A DNA stretch of 64,000 nt from Agromyces sp. H66 (GCF_004959775.1 NZ_SJZG01000002.1:186001-250000), one strand, 5' to 3'. Positions 25,308-36,566 are shown, numbered from the stretch's first letter. Numbers and translations: made by a program. The notes: generated by a model from the letters alone, not told the origin.

Positions 25308-26270
25308 TCAGATGCGGCCGGGCGACCCCGTGGCGGGCCCACCGGGCGGCGTCGCGGCATCCGTGCCATCCGCCGTGCCCGGCGTGAACGCGCGGCCGAT
25401 GCCCTTGAGCGCCTCGCTGAACTCACTCGGGACGATCCAGAGCTTGTTCGCCTCGCCCTTGGCGATCTGCGGCAGCATCTGCAGGTACTGATAGCCGAGG
25501 AGCTTCGGGTCGGGGTCGCCCTTGTGGATGGCGTCGAACACCGTGAGGATCGCCTCGGCCTCGCCCTGCGCCCGCAGCACGGCGGCCTTCGCATCGCCCT
25601 CCGCCTTGAGGATGGCGGCCTGCCGCTCGCCCTCGGCCGTGAGGATCGCCGACTGCTTGGTGCCCTCGGCGGTGAGGATGAGCGCACGGCGGTCGCGCTC
25701 GGCGCGCATCTGCTTCTCCATCGAGTCCTGGATGGAGTGGGGCGGGTCGATGGCCTTCAGCTCCACTCGCGAGACGCGGATGCCCCACTTGCCCGTGGCC
25801 TCGTCGAGCACGATGCGCAGCTTGCTGTTGATCTCGTCACGCGAGGTGAGTGCCTCTTCGAGGTTCAGTCCGCCGACGACGTTGCGGAGCGTGGTGGTGG
25901 TGAGCTGTTCCACCGCCCCGAGGTAGTTCGCGATCTCGTAGGTCGCGGCCCTGGCATCCGTGACCTGGAAGTAGACGACCGTGTCGATCGAGACCACGAG
26001 GTTGTCCTCCGTGATGACCGGCTGCGGCGGGAACGACACCACCTGTTCGCGCATGTCGACGAGCGGGCGCACCCGGTCGATGAATGGGACGAGGATGTTC
26101 AGGCCGGGCGAGAGCGTCTTGTGATACCGGCCGAGCCGTTCCACGACGCCCGCGTAGGCCTGCGGGATGATGCGGATCGCGCGGATCAGGACGACGATCA
26201 CGAAGATCGCGACGACGATCAAGAGGACGACGACGAAGATCTGGCCGACGAATCCATCGATGCTGATCAT
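25308..26270 (-). CDS. SPFH/Band 7 (stomatin-prohibitin) membrane protein
   Basis: 320 aa. An N-terminal membrane helix (residues ~8-30, IFVVVLLIVVAIFVIVVLIR) is followed by the SPFH domain (IIPQAYAGVVERLGRYHKTL, VDMREQVVSFPPQPVITEDN) and a long coiled coil rich in Ala/Glu repeats (ILTAEGTKQSAILTAEGERQ), as in HflK/HflC, QmcA and PHB proteins. It probably forms a membrane scaffold. ATG 26270 has AGGAG six bases upstream; the frame is open further but lacks the hydrophobic start. It sits beside two NfeD genes, the partner family usually encoded with SPFH proteins. Confidence 0.93.
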   Translation of the reverse strand: MISIDGFVGQIFVVVLLIVVAIFVIVVLIRAIRIIPQAYAGVVERLGRYHKTLSPGLNILVPFIDRVRPLVDMREQVVSFPPQPVITEDNLVVSIDTVVYFQVTDARAATYEIANYLGAVEQLTTTTLRNVVGGLNLEEALTSRDEINSKLRIVLDEATGKWGIRVSRVELKAIDPPHSIQDSMEKQMRAERDRRALILTAEGTKQSAILTAEGERQAAILKAEGDAKAAVLRAQGEAEAILTVFDAIHKGDPDPKLLGYQYLQMLPQIAKGEANKLWIVPSEFSEALKGIGRAFTPGTADGTDAATPPGGPATGSPGRI

Positions 26271-26298
26271 GCGGGCTCCTGTGCGGTTGGGTTGGAGG

Positions 26299-26769
26299 TC
26301 AGGCGCTCTCGCGCGCGACCGGGACGATGACGACGGTGGCTCCATCGACGAGCACGACCGTGACGGATGCTCCGGCGCCGACGACCTCCTCGTCGGCATC
26401 GGGTGCCAGGCGCGCCGTCCACGTCTCGCCGTTGGCGAGCTTGACGAGCCCGCCCGTCTCGGAGACGGACGAGACGACGCGGCCCGACATGCCCGGCAGG
26501 GCGGCGACGTTGCTCGGGGTCGGGTCCGCCCCGCGACGCATGTAGCGCAGCATCACCGGACGGATGGTGAGGATGAGCAGCACCGAGACGGCCGACGCGA
26601 CGAGGATCTGCACCCACCATTCCCAGCCGAGGAGGTCGGCGCCGAGCCCGGCGACGGAGCCGAACGCGATCATGAGGAACGTGAACTCGAGGGTGAGGAG
26701 TTCGATGATGACGCAGACGAGGATCAGGATGAGCCAGACGATCCAGGTGTACTGGGTCAGGTCCACCAT
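26299..26769 (-). CDS. NfeD family protein (copy proximal to SPFH)
   Basis: 156 aa. Three or four closely spaced membrane helices (WIVWLILILVCVIIELLTLE, FTFLMIAFGSVAGLGADLLG) are followed by an OB-fold domain (GLVKLANGETWTARLAPDAD). It is the short NfeD1b-type protein without the protease domain, normally paired with an SPFH partner in membrane quality control. It lies 28 bases before the SPFH gene and 55 bases after a second NfeD gene with which it aligns along its whole length. Confidence 0.92.
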   Translation of the reverse strand: MVDLTQYTWIVWLILILVCVIIELLTLEFTFLMIAFGSVAGLGADLLGWEWWVQILVASAVSVLLILTIRPVMLRYMRRGADPTPSNVAALPGMSGRVVSSVSETGGLVKLANGETWTARLAPDADEEVVGAGASVTVVLVDGATVVIVPVARESA

Positions 26770-26824
26770 GCGATCGCCCCTTCGACGTCTTGTGCCTCGA
26801 ACCTAGCACCGTGGGAGGGTCCGT

Positions 26825-27301
26825 TCACGGGTTCGGCGTGGCGCGCTCGACGGGAACCACGACCGCCGTCGCGCCGTCGATTCCCGTGACGAGCACCCGG
26901 TCGCCGACCGGGACATCCGCCTGCTCGGTGATGGGGGAGAGCCGGGCGGTCCAGACGTCTCCGTTCCGGAGGCGGACCTGGCCGCCCGACGGCGTGACGG
27001 TGCGCACCACCGATCCCCCGGCACCGATCAGCGCGTCGATGTTGCTGCGGGCGGGATCGCCGCGCTGCCGGAGCATCCGGAGCAATGGCGGTCGCAGGGT
27101 GAGGATGAGCGCCAACGAGACGACGGCCGCGACGATGAACTGCGCCCACCACGGGATCCCGAACAGGCCGGAGACGAGGCCGGCGACGCTGCCGAGCGCG
27201 AGCATCAGGAACGTCATCTCGAGGGTGAAGATCTCGATGGTCGCGAACACGAGGATCAGCACCAACCAGACGATCCACGCGTACTGGGTCAGCACATCCA
27301 A
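26825..27301 (-). CDS. NfeD family protein (first tandem copy)
   Basis: 158 aa and clearly paralogous to the next gene: MDVLTQYAWIVWLVLILVFA against MVDLTQYTWIVWLILILVCV, and GGQVRLRNGDVWTARLSPIT against GGLVKLANGETWTARLAPDA. The membrane region and OB fold are both kept, so neither copy looks decayed. GGAGA lies upstream of ATG 27301 and TAGTTT (minus strand) is a plausible -10 for the whole NfeD-NfeD-SPFH-GDPD run. The divergence suggests an old duplication with separate roles, perhaps a heteromeric NfeD partner. Confidence 0.92.
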   Translation of the reverse strand: MDVLTQYAWIVWLVLILVFATIEIFTLEMTFLMLALGSVAGLVSGLFGIPWWAQFIVAAVVSLALILTLRPPLLRMLRQRGDPARSNIDALIGAGGSVVRTVTPSGGQVRLRNGDVWTARLSPITEQADVPVGDRVLVTGIDGATAVVVPVERATPNP

Positions 27302-27436
27302 ATCCGGTCTCCTTCGCCTGCGGTCCGCTCCGAAACTAGCAGGGCGAAAGCCGCTGCGGGGCGAGTTGATAGTCTCGGTTCGGCGTACCGCCCAGGACCC
27401 GCGAGGTCCGTCCCCAGAGCCACGAGGAGTCCCGCC

Positions 27437-28204
27437 GTGACCAACCCACTCGCCCCCGGATCGCTCGACGGACGCGTCGCCCTCGTGACGGGCTCGTCAC
27501 GGGGCATCGGCGCGGACACCGCACGGTACCTGGCCGGCGCCGGGGCATCCGTCGTCGTGAACTACCGCAGCAAGGCGCCTCGGGCCGAGAAGGTCGTCGG
27601 CGAGATCGCGGCGGCGGGTGGGCGAGCGATCGCCGTCGGCGCCGACCTCACCGACGCGGCATCCGTCGCGGCCATGTTCGAGCGCGCCGTCGCGGAGTTC
27701 GGCCCGATCGACATCCTCGTGCTGAATGCCTCCGGCGGCATGGAGAGCGGCATGGGCGAGGACTACGCCATGCGCCTCAACCGCGACGCGCAGGTCAACG
27801 TCGTCGAGGGCGCGTTGCCGCACCTCGCGCGCGGCGCGCGCATCGTGTTCGTCACGAGCCACCAGGCGCACTTCATCCGCACCACGCCGACCATGCCCGA
27901 GTACGAGCCCGTGGCGCTGTCGAAGCGCGCCGGCGAGGACGCCCTGCGCGCGAAGCTGCCCGAACTCGAGGCCGCGGGCGTCGAGTTCGTCGTCGTGTCG
28001 GGCGACATGATCGAGGGCACCATCACCGCGACACTGCTCGAGCGGGCGAACCCCGGCGCCATCGAGGCCCGCAAGCAGGATGCCGGTCGTCTCTACAACG
28101 TCGCCGAGTTCGCCGCCGAGGTCGCGCACGCCGCGGTCGACCCGGTGCCGGCCGATCACACGCGCTACGTCGGCGACATCTCGGGGTTCGCGCACGAGGG
28201 CTGA
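27437..28204 (+). CDS. SDR-family protein with an atypical active site
   Basis: 255 aa Rossmann protein with the cofactor loop TGSSRGIGADTARYLAG (G-x3-G-x-G) and an Ala-Ser-Gly block (LNASGGMES) where classical members read NNAG. The active-site Ser may be TSHQAHF, but the Y-x-x-x-K signature is replaced: YEPVALSKRAGEDALR has Val where the catalytic Tyr is expected, and the nearest Tyr is seven residues before the Lys. The fold and probable NAD(P) binding are clear; whether it is an oxidoreductase is not. Start GTG 27437 has GAGGAG upstream; TAGTCT at 27372-27377 is a possible -10. Confidence 0.85.
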   Translation: MTNPLAPGSLDGRVALVTGSSRGIGADTARYLAGAGASVVVNYRSKAPRAEKVVGEIAAAGGRAIAVGADLTDAASVAAMFERAVAEFGPIDILVLNASGGMESGMGEDYAMRLNRDAQVNVVEGALPHLARGARIVFVTSHQAHFIRTTPTMPEYEPVALSKRAGEDALRAKLPELEAAGVEFVVVSGDMIEGTITATLLERANPGAIEARKQDAGRLYNVAEFAAEVAHAAVDPVPADHTRYVGDISGFAHEG

Positions 28205-28287
28205 CCGGCTTCGGGCCCGGCACGCGGAAGGGCCGGTCGCGAGTGCTCAGCGTCTCGAGACCGACCCCCCGTGGATCGGGATGGCCG

Positions 28288-28896
28288 CTACGCGGCGGCG
28301 GTCGCCCCGCGCCCGAACGTGAACGCGCGCACGATCTGCATGACGCCGAGCACGATGAGCGCGATACCCGTGATGATGAACAGCACCACTGCGCCCCACA
28401 GCGGGGAGAACAGCAGCACGATGCCGGCGACCACGCCGAGGATGCCGAAGAAGATCGCCCAGCCCTTCGACGGTGCGTCGCTCGACTGTGCGAGCGCGAC
28501 GACGCCCTCGATGATCCAGAGGATGCCGACGAACACGCCGAGGAAGATGCCCAGCACCACCGCCGACTCGCTCGGATTCACGAGCAGGACGATGCCGCCG
28601 ATGATGAAGAGCGCACCGAGGATGATGTCGAGCGCCCTCGCACCCCCCGAGATGCCCTTCGAGAAGATCCCGAGCCCGACGTAGGCGATGCCTGCGATCA
28701 GCAGGTAGATGCCGAGCATGATCGTGAGCACGACCGCCGATCCCTTGGGCCAGAAGGTGATCAGAAGGCCGATGATGAGCGCGGCGGCTCCCGAGATCCC
28801 GAGTGTGGTGCGCACCGTGTTGATGGCGGACTTCGACAGGTTCGCTGAATCCAGGGAGAACGCAGCGAACACCGTGTTGGACTGCGGCGTCGACAT
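28288..28896 (-). CDS. HdeD/DUF308 family membrane protein
   Basis: 202 aa with six hydrophobic segments arranged as repeats of helix pairs (ALIIGLLITFWPKGSAVVLT, GALFIIGGIVLLVNPSESAV, ILGVVAGIVLLFSPLWGAVV), the internally repeated pattern of the HdeD/DUF308 family. Relatives are linked to acid resistance in enterobacteria, but the biochemical role is unknown. ATG 28896 has AAAGGA upstream; TAGCCT on the minus strand about 50 bases further up is a likely -10. It faces the SDR gene across 83 bp and is divergent from the AraC gene. Confidence 0.87.
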   Translation of the reverse strand: MSTPQSNTVFAAFSLDSANLSKSAINTVRTTLGISGAAALIIGLLITFWPKGSAVVLTIMLGIYLLIAGIAYVGLGIFSKGISGGARALDIILGALFIIGGIVLLVNPSESAVVLGIFLGVFVGILWIIEGVVALAQSSDAPSKGWAIFFGILGVVAGIVLLFSPLWGAVVLFIITGIALIVLGVMQIVRAFTFGRGATAAA

Positions 28897-29137
28897 GACA
28901 GGTCCTTTCTGACGACCACGAGGTGGTTGTTGCAGGGTCAGGCTAGACCTGCACGGCACCTGAGTGTCGGATGTGAGCCCGCGCGTCCCGATGCGTCGTC
29001 GCCCGGGATTCCGGGGGAGTCCGGCGACCTATTCAGGAAACACTCAGGTTTGATCGGCCGCCCCCGCGAGATCGCGGTGCCATTCCCGCGGGTCACCTCG
29101 CTGGACAACGTCGGTGCGACGTGTCACGATCTGGCAG

Positions 29138-29581
29138 GTGGGCACGAGTTCCGGCGACGAGCAGCACTTGCGAGACCTCGCGCGGTTGCGTCGGGTACGC
29201 GACCGCATCGACCGCGAGTACGCACAACCGCTGGACGTCGAGGCGTTGGCGCGCGGCGCCAACATGTCGGCCGGTCACCTGAGCCGCCAGTTCCGGCTCG
29301 CGTACGGCACCTCGCCGTACTCCTACCTCATGACGCGGCGCATCGAGCGGGCGATGGCGCTCCTGCGCCGTGGCGACCTGAGCGTCACCGAGGTCTGCTT
29401 CACGGTCGGATGCTCGTCGCTCGGCACGTTCAGCACCCGGTTCACCGAACTGGTCGGGGTCCCACCGAGCGTGTACCGCGAGCGGGAGGCGCAGGCCACC
29501 GTCGGGATCCCGGCCTGCACCGCGAAACAGGTGACCCGGCCCGTCAGGAATCGAGAAGCGCACGCCGTCGCGCCGCGTTAG
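29138..29581 (+). CDS. AraC-type helix-turn-helix transcriptional regulator
   Basis: 147 aa from GTG 29138; GTG 29114 gives 155 aa and is an alternative. It contains only the double helix-turn-helix DNA-binding domain (LDVEALARGANMSAGHLSRQ and LSVTEVCFTVGCSSLGTFST, FTELVGVPPSVYRER) with no separate ligand-binding domain. It is followed after nine bases by a VOC gene and then a UvrA-like gene on the same strand. Small AraC regulators next to VOC and ABC-ATPase genes often activate drug-tolerance genes, in the manner of SoxS/MarA (inference). Its TAG stop forms part of the -10-like TAGCGT in front of the VOC gene. Confidence 0.88.
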   Translation: MGTSSGDEQHLRDLARLRRVRDRIDREYAQPLDVEALARGANMSAGHLSRQFRLAYGTSPYSYLMTRRIERAMALLRRGDLSVTEVCFTVGCSSLGTFSTRFTELVGVPPSVYREREAQATVGIPACTAKQVTRPVRNREAHAVAPR

Positions 29582-29584
29582 CGT
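29579..29584 (+). promoter_or_regulatory. -10-like TAGCGT before the VOC gene, overlapping the AraC stop
   Basis: TAGCGT begins with the AraC stop codon and is followed by six bases and ATG 29591. An internal promoter for VOC-uvrA is possible. Confidence 0.4.
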
Positions 29585-29590
29585 GACGGT

Positions 29591-30001
29591 ATGGACCTCA
29601 CGATTCACCACAGCTTCCTTCCGCACACCGATCCCGATGCCTCGCTCGGGTTCTACCGCGATCTCCTCGGCTTCGAGGTGCGCAACGATGTCGGGTACCA
29701 GGGCATGCGCTGGATCACGGTGGCCCCGGCCGACCAGCCCGACACCTCGATCGTGCTGCACCCGCCGATGGCGATGCCCGATCTCACCGAGGACGAGCAG
29801 CGCACCATCCTCGAACTGATGGCGAAGGGCAGCTACTTCGGCGTCAACCTCGCCACGGCCGACGTCGACGACACGTTCGCGACGTTGGAGGCCGGCGGTG
29901 CCGAGGTGGTGCAGGAGCCGACCGACCAGCCGTACGGGGTGCGTGACTGCGCGTTCCGAGACCCGTCGGGCAACATGATCCGGATCCAGGAGCGCGCCTG
30001 A
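29591..30001 (+). CDS. VOC (glyoxalase/bleomycin-resistance) superfamily protein
   Basis: 136 aa. Paired beta-alpha-beta-beta-beta modules are visible, with family blocks DASLGFYRDLLGFEVRNDVG in the first half and CAFRDPSGNMIRIQE at the end (His/Glu-type metal site positions H7 and E134). Such proteins bind or modify small molecules, including bleomycin-type antibiotics. The gene is two bases upstream of the UvrA-like gene and nine after the AraC regulator, so it is part of a probable three-gene resistance cassette. Substrate unknown. Confidence 0.9.
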   Translation: MDLTIHHSFLPHTDPDASLGFYRDLLGFEVRNDVGYQGMRWITVAPADQPDTSIVLHPPMAMPDLTEDEQRTILELMAKGSYFGVNLATADVDDTFATLEAGGAEVVQEPTDQPYGVRDCAFRDPSGNMIRIQERA

Positions 30002-30003
30002 GG

Positions 30004-32352
<2,349 letters not shown>

Positions 32353-32441
32353 CGAGCACCGACGCCGGTCGCCTGACGATGTCACAGCCGGACATCGCGC
32401 GGTGTCCAATGTGCGAACCACCCACGACGAAGGGAAATCGC

Positions 32442-32828
32442 ATGGATGTCGCACTCTGGATCGCCGCTGGACTTCTCGCCCTTGTGGCCCTGGTCAGTGG
32501 GAGCAGCAAGGCCTTCGTGCCCAAGGAGAAGCTCAGCGCGGTCCACGGCGGGGAATGGACCGACGACGCCGGCGTGGGCTTCGTCAAGACACTCGGCCTG
32601 ATCGAGATCTTGGCGGCGGTCGGACTGATCCTGCCCGGTCTCCTCGGCGTCGCGACGTTCATGGTGCCGGTGACCGCCGTGTGCTGGATCGTGCTCATGG
32701 TCCTGGCGATCATCACGCATCTCCGCTACGAGGGCGGCGTCAAGTTCGCACTGTTGAACGTGACGTACCTGGCGATCGCCACGTTCATCGCGTGGGGTCG
32801 CATCGTCGCCGAGCCCTTCACCGCCTGA
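32442..32828 (+). CDS. DoxX family membrane protein
   Basis: 128 aa with four hydrophobic segments (MDVALWIAAGLLALVALVSG, LIEILAAVGLILPGLLGVAT, VPVTAVCWIVLMVLAIITH, ALLNVTYLAIATFIAWG) and the short polar loop SKAFVPKEKL after helix 1 typical of DoxX-like proteins. Function is unassigned for this subgroup; characterised relatives take part in thiol or quinone redox. ATG 32442 has AGGGAA upstream. It sits alone, after the UvrA-like gene and convergent with dgt. Confidence 0.85.
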   Translation: MDVALWIAAGLLALVALVSGSSKAFVPKEKLSAVHGGEWTDDAGVGFVKTLGLIEILAAVGLILPGLLGVATFMVPVTAVCWIVLMVLAIITHLRYEGGVKFALLNVTYLAIATFIAWGRIVAEPFTA

Positions 32829-32862
32829 CCCTTCGTGGTGCCGCGGGCTCGGCCGATTCGGG

Positions 32863-34377
32863 TCAGAGATTCTGCCCGATGTCCCAGAGCCGGTCGGGCC
32901 GGCCATCGATCGCCTCCGACACCGCGAGCGCCTGATCGTCGGAGAGCGAGGCGACATAGTCGATGACTCCTCGCCCCACTCCGAGCGTGAGCACGTCGGA
33001 TGCCTCGGGGATCGGGATGCCCTCGGGCCTGGCCGCGCGCAACCGGGCGTAGCCGTCGGCGGCGATGTCGACCAGCTCCCTGAGTCGCTGGGGAACGCGG
33101 TTCCGGTCGTAGTCGTCGGTGATCCACGCGGCGAGGCCCTTGACGGCCCGCGTCAGCACCCGGCTGAGCCCGCGCTGGTACATCACGATGTCGGCCCGGT
33201 CGAGGATGAAGTGGCGGTGCACGAACTTCAGGATCTCGACCTCGTGCCAGGCACGCCGGTCGAGGGTCACGAGTCCCGAGCGCACGACGTCCGCCGGTGC
33301 CGGCACCACCGACGTCTGCAGGTGGCCGATCCACCGGTTCGTGAACGACGACAGCGCCCGCTCCGAGGCGATCGACCCGTCGAACGGGGTGGCGAGCAGG
33401 CCGTCGACGAGATCGTCGGCGACCACGACGACCGCCTCGGCGAACGCATCGTCGTCGGCGATCCACGGGTCGCTGCGTTCGAGCTTGCGACGGAGCCCGT
33501 CGAGCGCGGCCCCCGGCGGCGCCGACCGCAACGCCAGCTCGGCGTCCGGGAGGGCGCCGAGCTCGGCCGCACCCGAGAGCCAGCCGCGGAACTCGCGAGC
33601 GACCGCCCCGTGGCTGAGCAGGCCGGCCCGGTAGAAGTCGTCGACGTCGTGGATCGAGTAGGCGATGTCGTCGGCGATGTCCATGATGGAGCACTCGAGC
33701 GACTGCTCCATCGGGGGCAGTCCGCGCCGAGCGGCGAAGAGGTCGTCGGCGTCGAGGTCGTACGCCGAGAACTTCACGACCTCGATTCCGCCGTCGGCGC
33801 GCCGGAGGCCGCGGGGGAGTCCGTCATCGAACTCGGCGGCGTCGACGAACCGAGTCCACGGGTACTTCGCGACGGCGGTGCGCACCGCTGCCGTGAGGTT
33901 CAGCCCGCGCGGCGCGGCCTCGCAGACGTCGAGCGCCGTGATGATGCGATACGTCTGCGCGTTGCCCTCGAAGCCGTCGGCCAGGCCGAGGCTCTCACGA
34001 GCGAGACGGTCGAGCACGCGCTCGCCGAGGTGCCCGAACGGCGGGTGCCCGAGGTCGTGGGCGCTCGCCGCCGCCTGAACGACGACCGCGTCGCAGCCGT
34101 GCTCGAGCGCGAAATCACGCGCTGGCGACGAGGCATCCGTCAATCCGACCGCGATCGCGCGCGCCACGGCGGTGACCTTGATCGAGTGGGTGAGCCGGTT
34201 GTGGATGAGCGGGCCGGCGCCCGGCTGCGCGATCACCTGCGTGACGGCGGAGAGTCGGGAGAAGTACGGGGAGAAGCGGATGCGCTCGAGGTCGAGCCGG
34301 AACTGCGAATGCTCGCCCGTCACCTCCACGCTGCTGCGCGGTTCGGCGACCCGTCGGGTGGCGCGTCCCCGGTTCAT
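32863..34377 (-). CDS. dgt: deoxyguanosinetriphosphate triphosphohydrolase-like protein
   Basis: 504 aa HD-domain enzyme. Metal ligands are visible: His 64 (RLTHSIKV), the HD pair at 107-108 (HDLGHPPFGHLGER) and the distal Asp in CSIMDIADDIAYSIHDVDD. The N-terminus carries the dGTPase block FRLDLERIRFSPYFSRLSAV. It hydrolyses dNTPs to the nucleoside and triphosphate, which adjusts the dNTP pool or limits phage replication. ATG 34377 has AGGAG upstream. It is convergent with DoxX and downstream of DUF1801 on the same strand with a 191-bp gap. Confidence 0.93.
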   Translation of the reverse strand: MNRGRATRRVAEPRSSVEVTGEHSQFRLDLERIRFSPYFSRLSAVTQVIAQPGAGPLIHNRLTHSIKVTAVARAIAVGLTDASSPARDFALEHGCDAVVVQAAASAHDLGHPPFGHLGERVLDRLARESLGLADGFEGNAQTYRIITALDVCEAAPRGLNLTAAVRTAVAKYPWTRFVDAAEFDDGLPRGLRRADGGIEVVKFSAYDLDADDLFAARRGLPPMEQSLECSIMDIADDIAYSIHDVDDFYRAGLLSHGAVAREFRGWLSGAAELGALPDAELALRSAPPGAALDGLRRKLERSDPWIADDDAFAEAVVVVADDLVDGLLATPFDGSIASERALSSFTNRWIGHLQTSVVPAPADVVRSGLVTLDRRAWHEVEILKFVHRHFILDRADIVMYQRGLSRVLTRAVKGLAAWITDDYDRNRVPQRLRELVDIAADGYARLRAARPEGIPIPEASDVLTLGVGRGVIDYVASLSDDQALAVSEAIDGRPDRLWDIGQNL

Positions 34378-34568
34378 CCGGTGGCTCCTTCTCGTGGACT
34401 TGCGGGCGACGGATGCCGCGACCGCTCGCCTCCCAATCTAGGCCGGGCCGCTCCGATCCGGATGCTCCGAACATCGGGGCGGCCGACGGCGGTTGCGGGT
34501 CGAGAACGCGGGGCAAAGCATCGATCCTCGTGCTCGACGACGATCCGCTCCGCCCCGCGATCCGATAC

Positions 34569-35009
34569 TCAGCTGACGGCCTTGCGCACGAGTTCGGTGA
34601 TCTTCTGCTCCACCGCGGGCGTCCAATTGCGGACGGCGAACGCGACGGGCCACAGGTCGCCGTCGTCGAGGCTCGCCTTGTCCTCGAAGCCGATCGTCGC
34701 GTAACGCGTCTTGAACTTGTTGGCCGGCTGGATGAACACCATCATCTTGCCGTCGCCGTTCGCGAAGCCGGGCATGCCGTAGTACGTCTTCGGCGCGAGG
34801 TCGGGCGCGACCTCGGTGACCACGCGGTACAGGCCTTCGGCGAGCGCCTTGTCGTCGGGTTCCAGCTGGGCGATGGCGTCGAGCACCGCCTTCTCGCCGG
34901 CGGCGCGGTTCTTTCCGGCCTTCTCCTGCTCGCGGAGCTCCTTGGCGCGCTGCTTGACCGCGTCGCGCTCCTCCTTGCTCAGTCCATCGGACGTCCCGGT
35001 CTTGGCCAT
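34569..35009 (-). CDS. DUF1801 domain protein
   Basis: 146 aa. A charged N-terminal helix (KEERDAVKQRAKELREQEKA) is followed by the DUF1801 fold (KTYYGMPGFANGDGKMMVF, KTRYATIGFEDKASLDDGDL). Relatives include the Fra/YdhG-like iron-chaperone-type fold, but no biochemical role is settled. ATG 35009 has AAGGAG upstream. It stands alone; the 191 bp to dgt show no other coding sequence. Confidence 0.85.
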   Translation of the reverse strand: MAKTGTSDGLSKEERDAVKQRAKELREQEKAGKNRAAGEKAVLDAIAQLEPDDKALAEGLYRVVTEVAPDLAPKTYYGMPGFANGDGKMMVFIQPANKFKTRYATIGFEDKASLDDGDLWPVAFAVRNWTPAVEQKITELVRKAVS

Positions 35010-35103
35010 GAGGGTTCTCCTTCTGCAACTCGTCTCGGCGATACCACTGGGTGAGGCATCGGGTTCAGGCTATTCGCCGCATTCGACGTGTGCTTCTTCG
35101 ATC

Positions 35104-35137
35104 CTGATCGATGCGACCGCGCTGATCGATGCGACCG
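35104..35137. repeat. short tandem direct repeat, period 18
   Basis: CTGATCGATGCGACCG occurs at 35104-35119 and 35122-35137, in the spacer between DUF1801 and the 3' end of the MocR-type gene. Significance unknown. Confidence 0.7.
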
Positions 35138-35156
35138 TCCTGCAGTCTGATGCGGC

Positions 35157-36566
35157 TCAGGCGTGCTCGTCGAGCACGGCGCCGATGACGCGGGCGGCCT
35201 CCGGGAACCGTTCGGGATCGGGACCCGAGTAGTTGAGCCGGAGATGCGGGCCCGAGGGCTCGGCGGGGAACCACTCGGTGCCCGGGGCGACGATGACCCC
35301 GCGGCTCTCGCAGTCGCGGACGAATCTCTCCACGTCGATGCCGTCGGGAAGCCGCACCCACAGGTTCAGCCCACCGAGCGGAGGCCGCTCGACGTGGGCG
35401 CCGGGCGCATGCTCTCGCAGGCTGTCGATCATGAGGTCGCGACGCGAGCGGAGCTGGTCGCGCAGTCCGCGCAGGTGACCGCGCCAGCCCGGCTGGGTGA
35501 CGACATCGAGGGCGGCCGATTGGAGGAGTGCGCTGACGTACATGGACTCGGCCGCGCGGTCGGCGATGATCCGGTCTCTCGCGGGCCCCCGGGCGACGAG
35601 GGCTGCGACGCGCAGCGACGGGGAGACGCTCTTGGTCAGGGAGCGCAGGTAGATCACGTGCCCGTCGTCGTCGTGCGCGGCGATCGGGCGCGCGTCGGTG
35701 TCGATGGCGAGGTCGTGCGCCCAGTCGTCCTCGATGAGGAACGCTGCGTGTCGTCGCACGACCTCGAGGACGGCGACGCCGCGCTCGGTCGACCATTGCG
35801 CGCCCGTGGGGTTGCTGAAGGTGGGCTGGGCGTAGACGGCACGTGCGCCGCTTTGCGCGAACGCCCGCTCGAGGTCGTCGGGATCGGGCCCGTCCGGCCC
35901 GGACGGGATCGGCACGAGCACGACGCCGGCCTGGGCCGCGGCAAGGATCGCGCCCCAGTAGGTCGGCGACTCGATGACGAGTGGATGCCCCGGGCCGACG
36001 AGGGCGCGGAAGATCGAGCTGAGCCCGCTCTGGCTGCCGGGAAGGATCAGCACGTCGCGGGCGGTCGGCGGTGTGACCCCGACCGGTGCGAGGGCGGCGA
36101 GGTCGGTCGCGAACCAGGCCTGCAGGTCGGGAAGACCGGTCGCGGGGGAGCGGGTCATCGCCGCATCGGTGCGCGCGGCGCGGGCGATCGCCGCGCGCAC
36201 GAGCCGCTCGGGCAACAGGTCGCGGGCCGGGTATCCGGAATGCAGGGCGATCGCGTCGGGTGCGACCGTGCGCTGCGTCGATGAGAGCGCGGCGATCCGG
36301 GCGTGCGGCGATCCCAGCACCGCCGTCTGCCACCCGTAGTCGGCCGGCCGGGTGGTGCGCACCGAGCGGACGAACGTGCCCACGCCCGGCCGACTCTCGA
36401 TGAGGCCGAGCGAGGCGAGTGCGCGCATCGCCTTCTGCACGGTGACCGGGCTCGCACCGTATTCCGCCATCAGCGCGCGGCTGGAGGGCACGCGGGCACC
36501 GGGCGGAGCGTGCGCGATCCATTCGCGCACGCCGGCGATGATCCGCCCGGTGCTATCGTTGTTCAT
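35157..36566 (-). CDS. MocR-type (GntR-HTH/aminotransferase) transcriptional regulator
   Basis: 469 aa. A GntR winged helix occupies residues ~5-75 (PSSRALMAEYGASPVTVQKA, LGLIESRPGVGTFV). A class-I aminotransferase fold follows, with PLP contacts IESPTYWGAILAAAQA, FSNPTGAQWS, IEDDWAHDL and the Schiff-base lysine in YLRSLTKSVSPSLRVAAL. MocR proteins use PLP or an amino compound as effector. The divergent gene is an EamA exporter, the usual target, so export of an amino acid or vitamin B6-related compound is likely. ATG 36566 fits the HTH start, with TACTCT eight bases upstream as a leaderless -10. The two genes' ATG codons overlap. Confidence 0.92.
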   Translation of the reverse strand: MNNDSTGRIIAGVREWIAHAPPGARVPSSRALMAEYGASPVTVQKAMRALASLGLIESRPGVGTFVRSVRTTRPADYGWQTAVLGSPHARIAALSSTQRTVAPDAIALHSGYPARDLLPERLVRAAIARAARTDAAMTRSPATGLPDLQAWFATDLAALAPVGVTPPTARDVLILPGSQSGLSSIFRALVGPGHPLVIESPTYWGAILAAAQAGVVLVPIPSGPDGPDPDDLERAFAQSGARAVYAQPTFSNPTGAQWSTERGVAVLEVVRRHAAFLIEDDWAHDLAIDTDARPIAAHDDDGHVIYLRSLTKSVSPSLRVAALVARGPARDRIIADRAAESMYVSALLQSAALDVVTQPGWRGHLRGLRDQLRSRRDLMIDSLREHAPGAHVERPPLGGLNLWVRLPDGIDVERFVRDCESRGVIVAPGTEWFPAEPSGPHLRLNYSGPDPERFPEAARVIGAVLDEHA

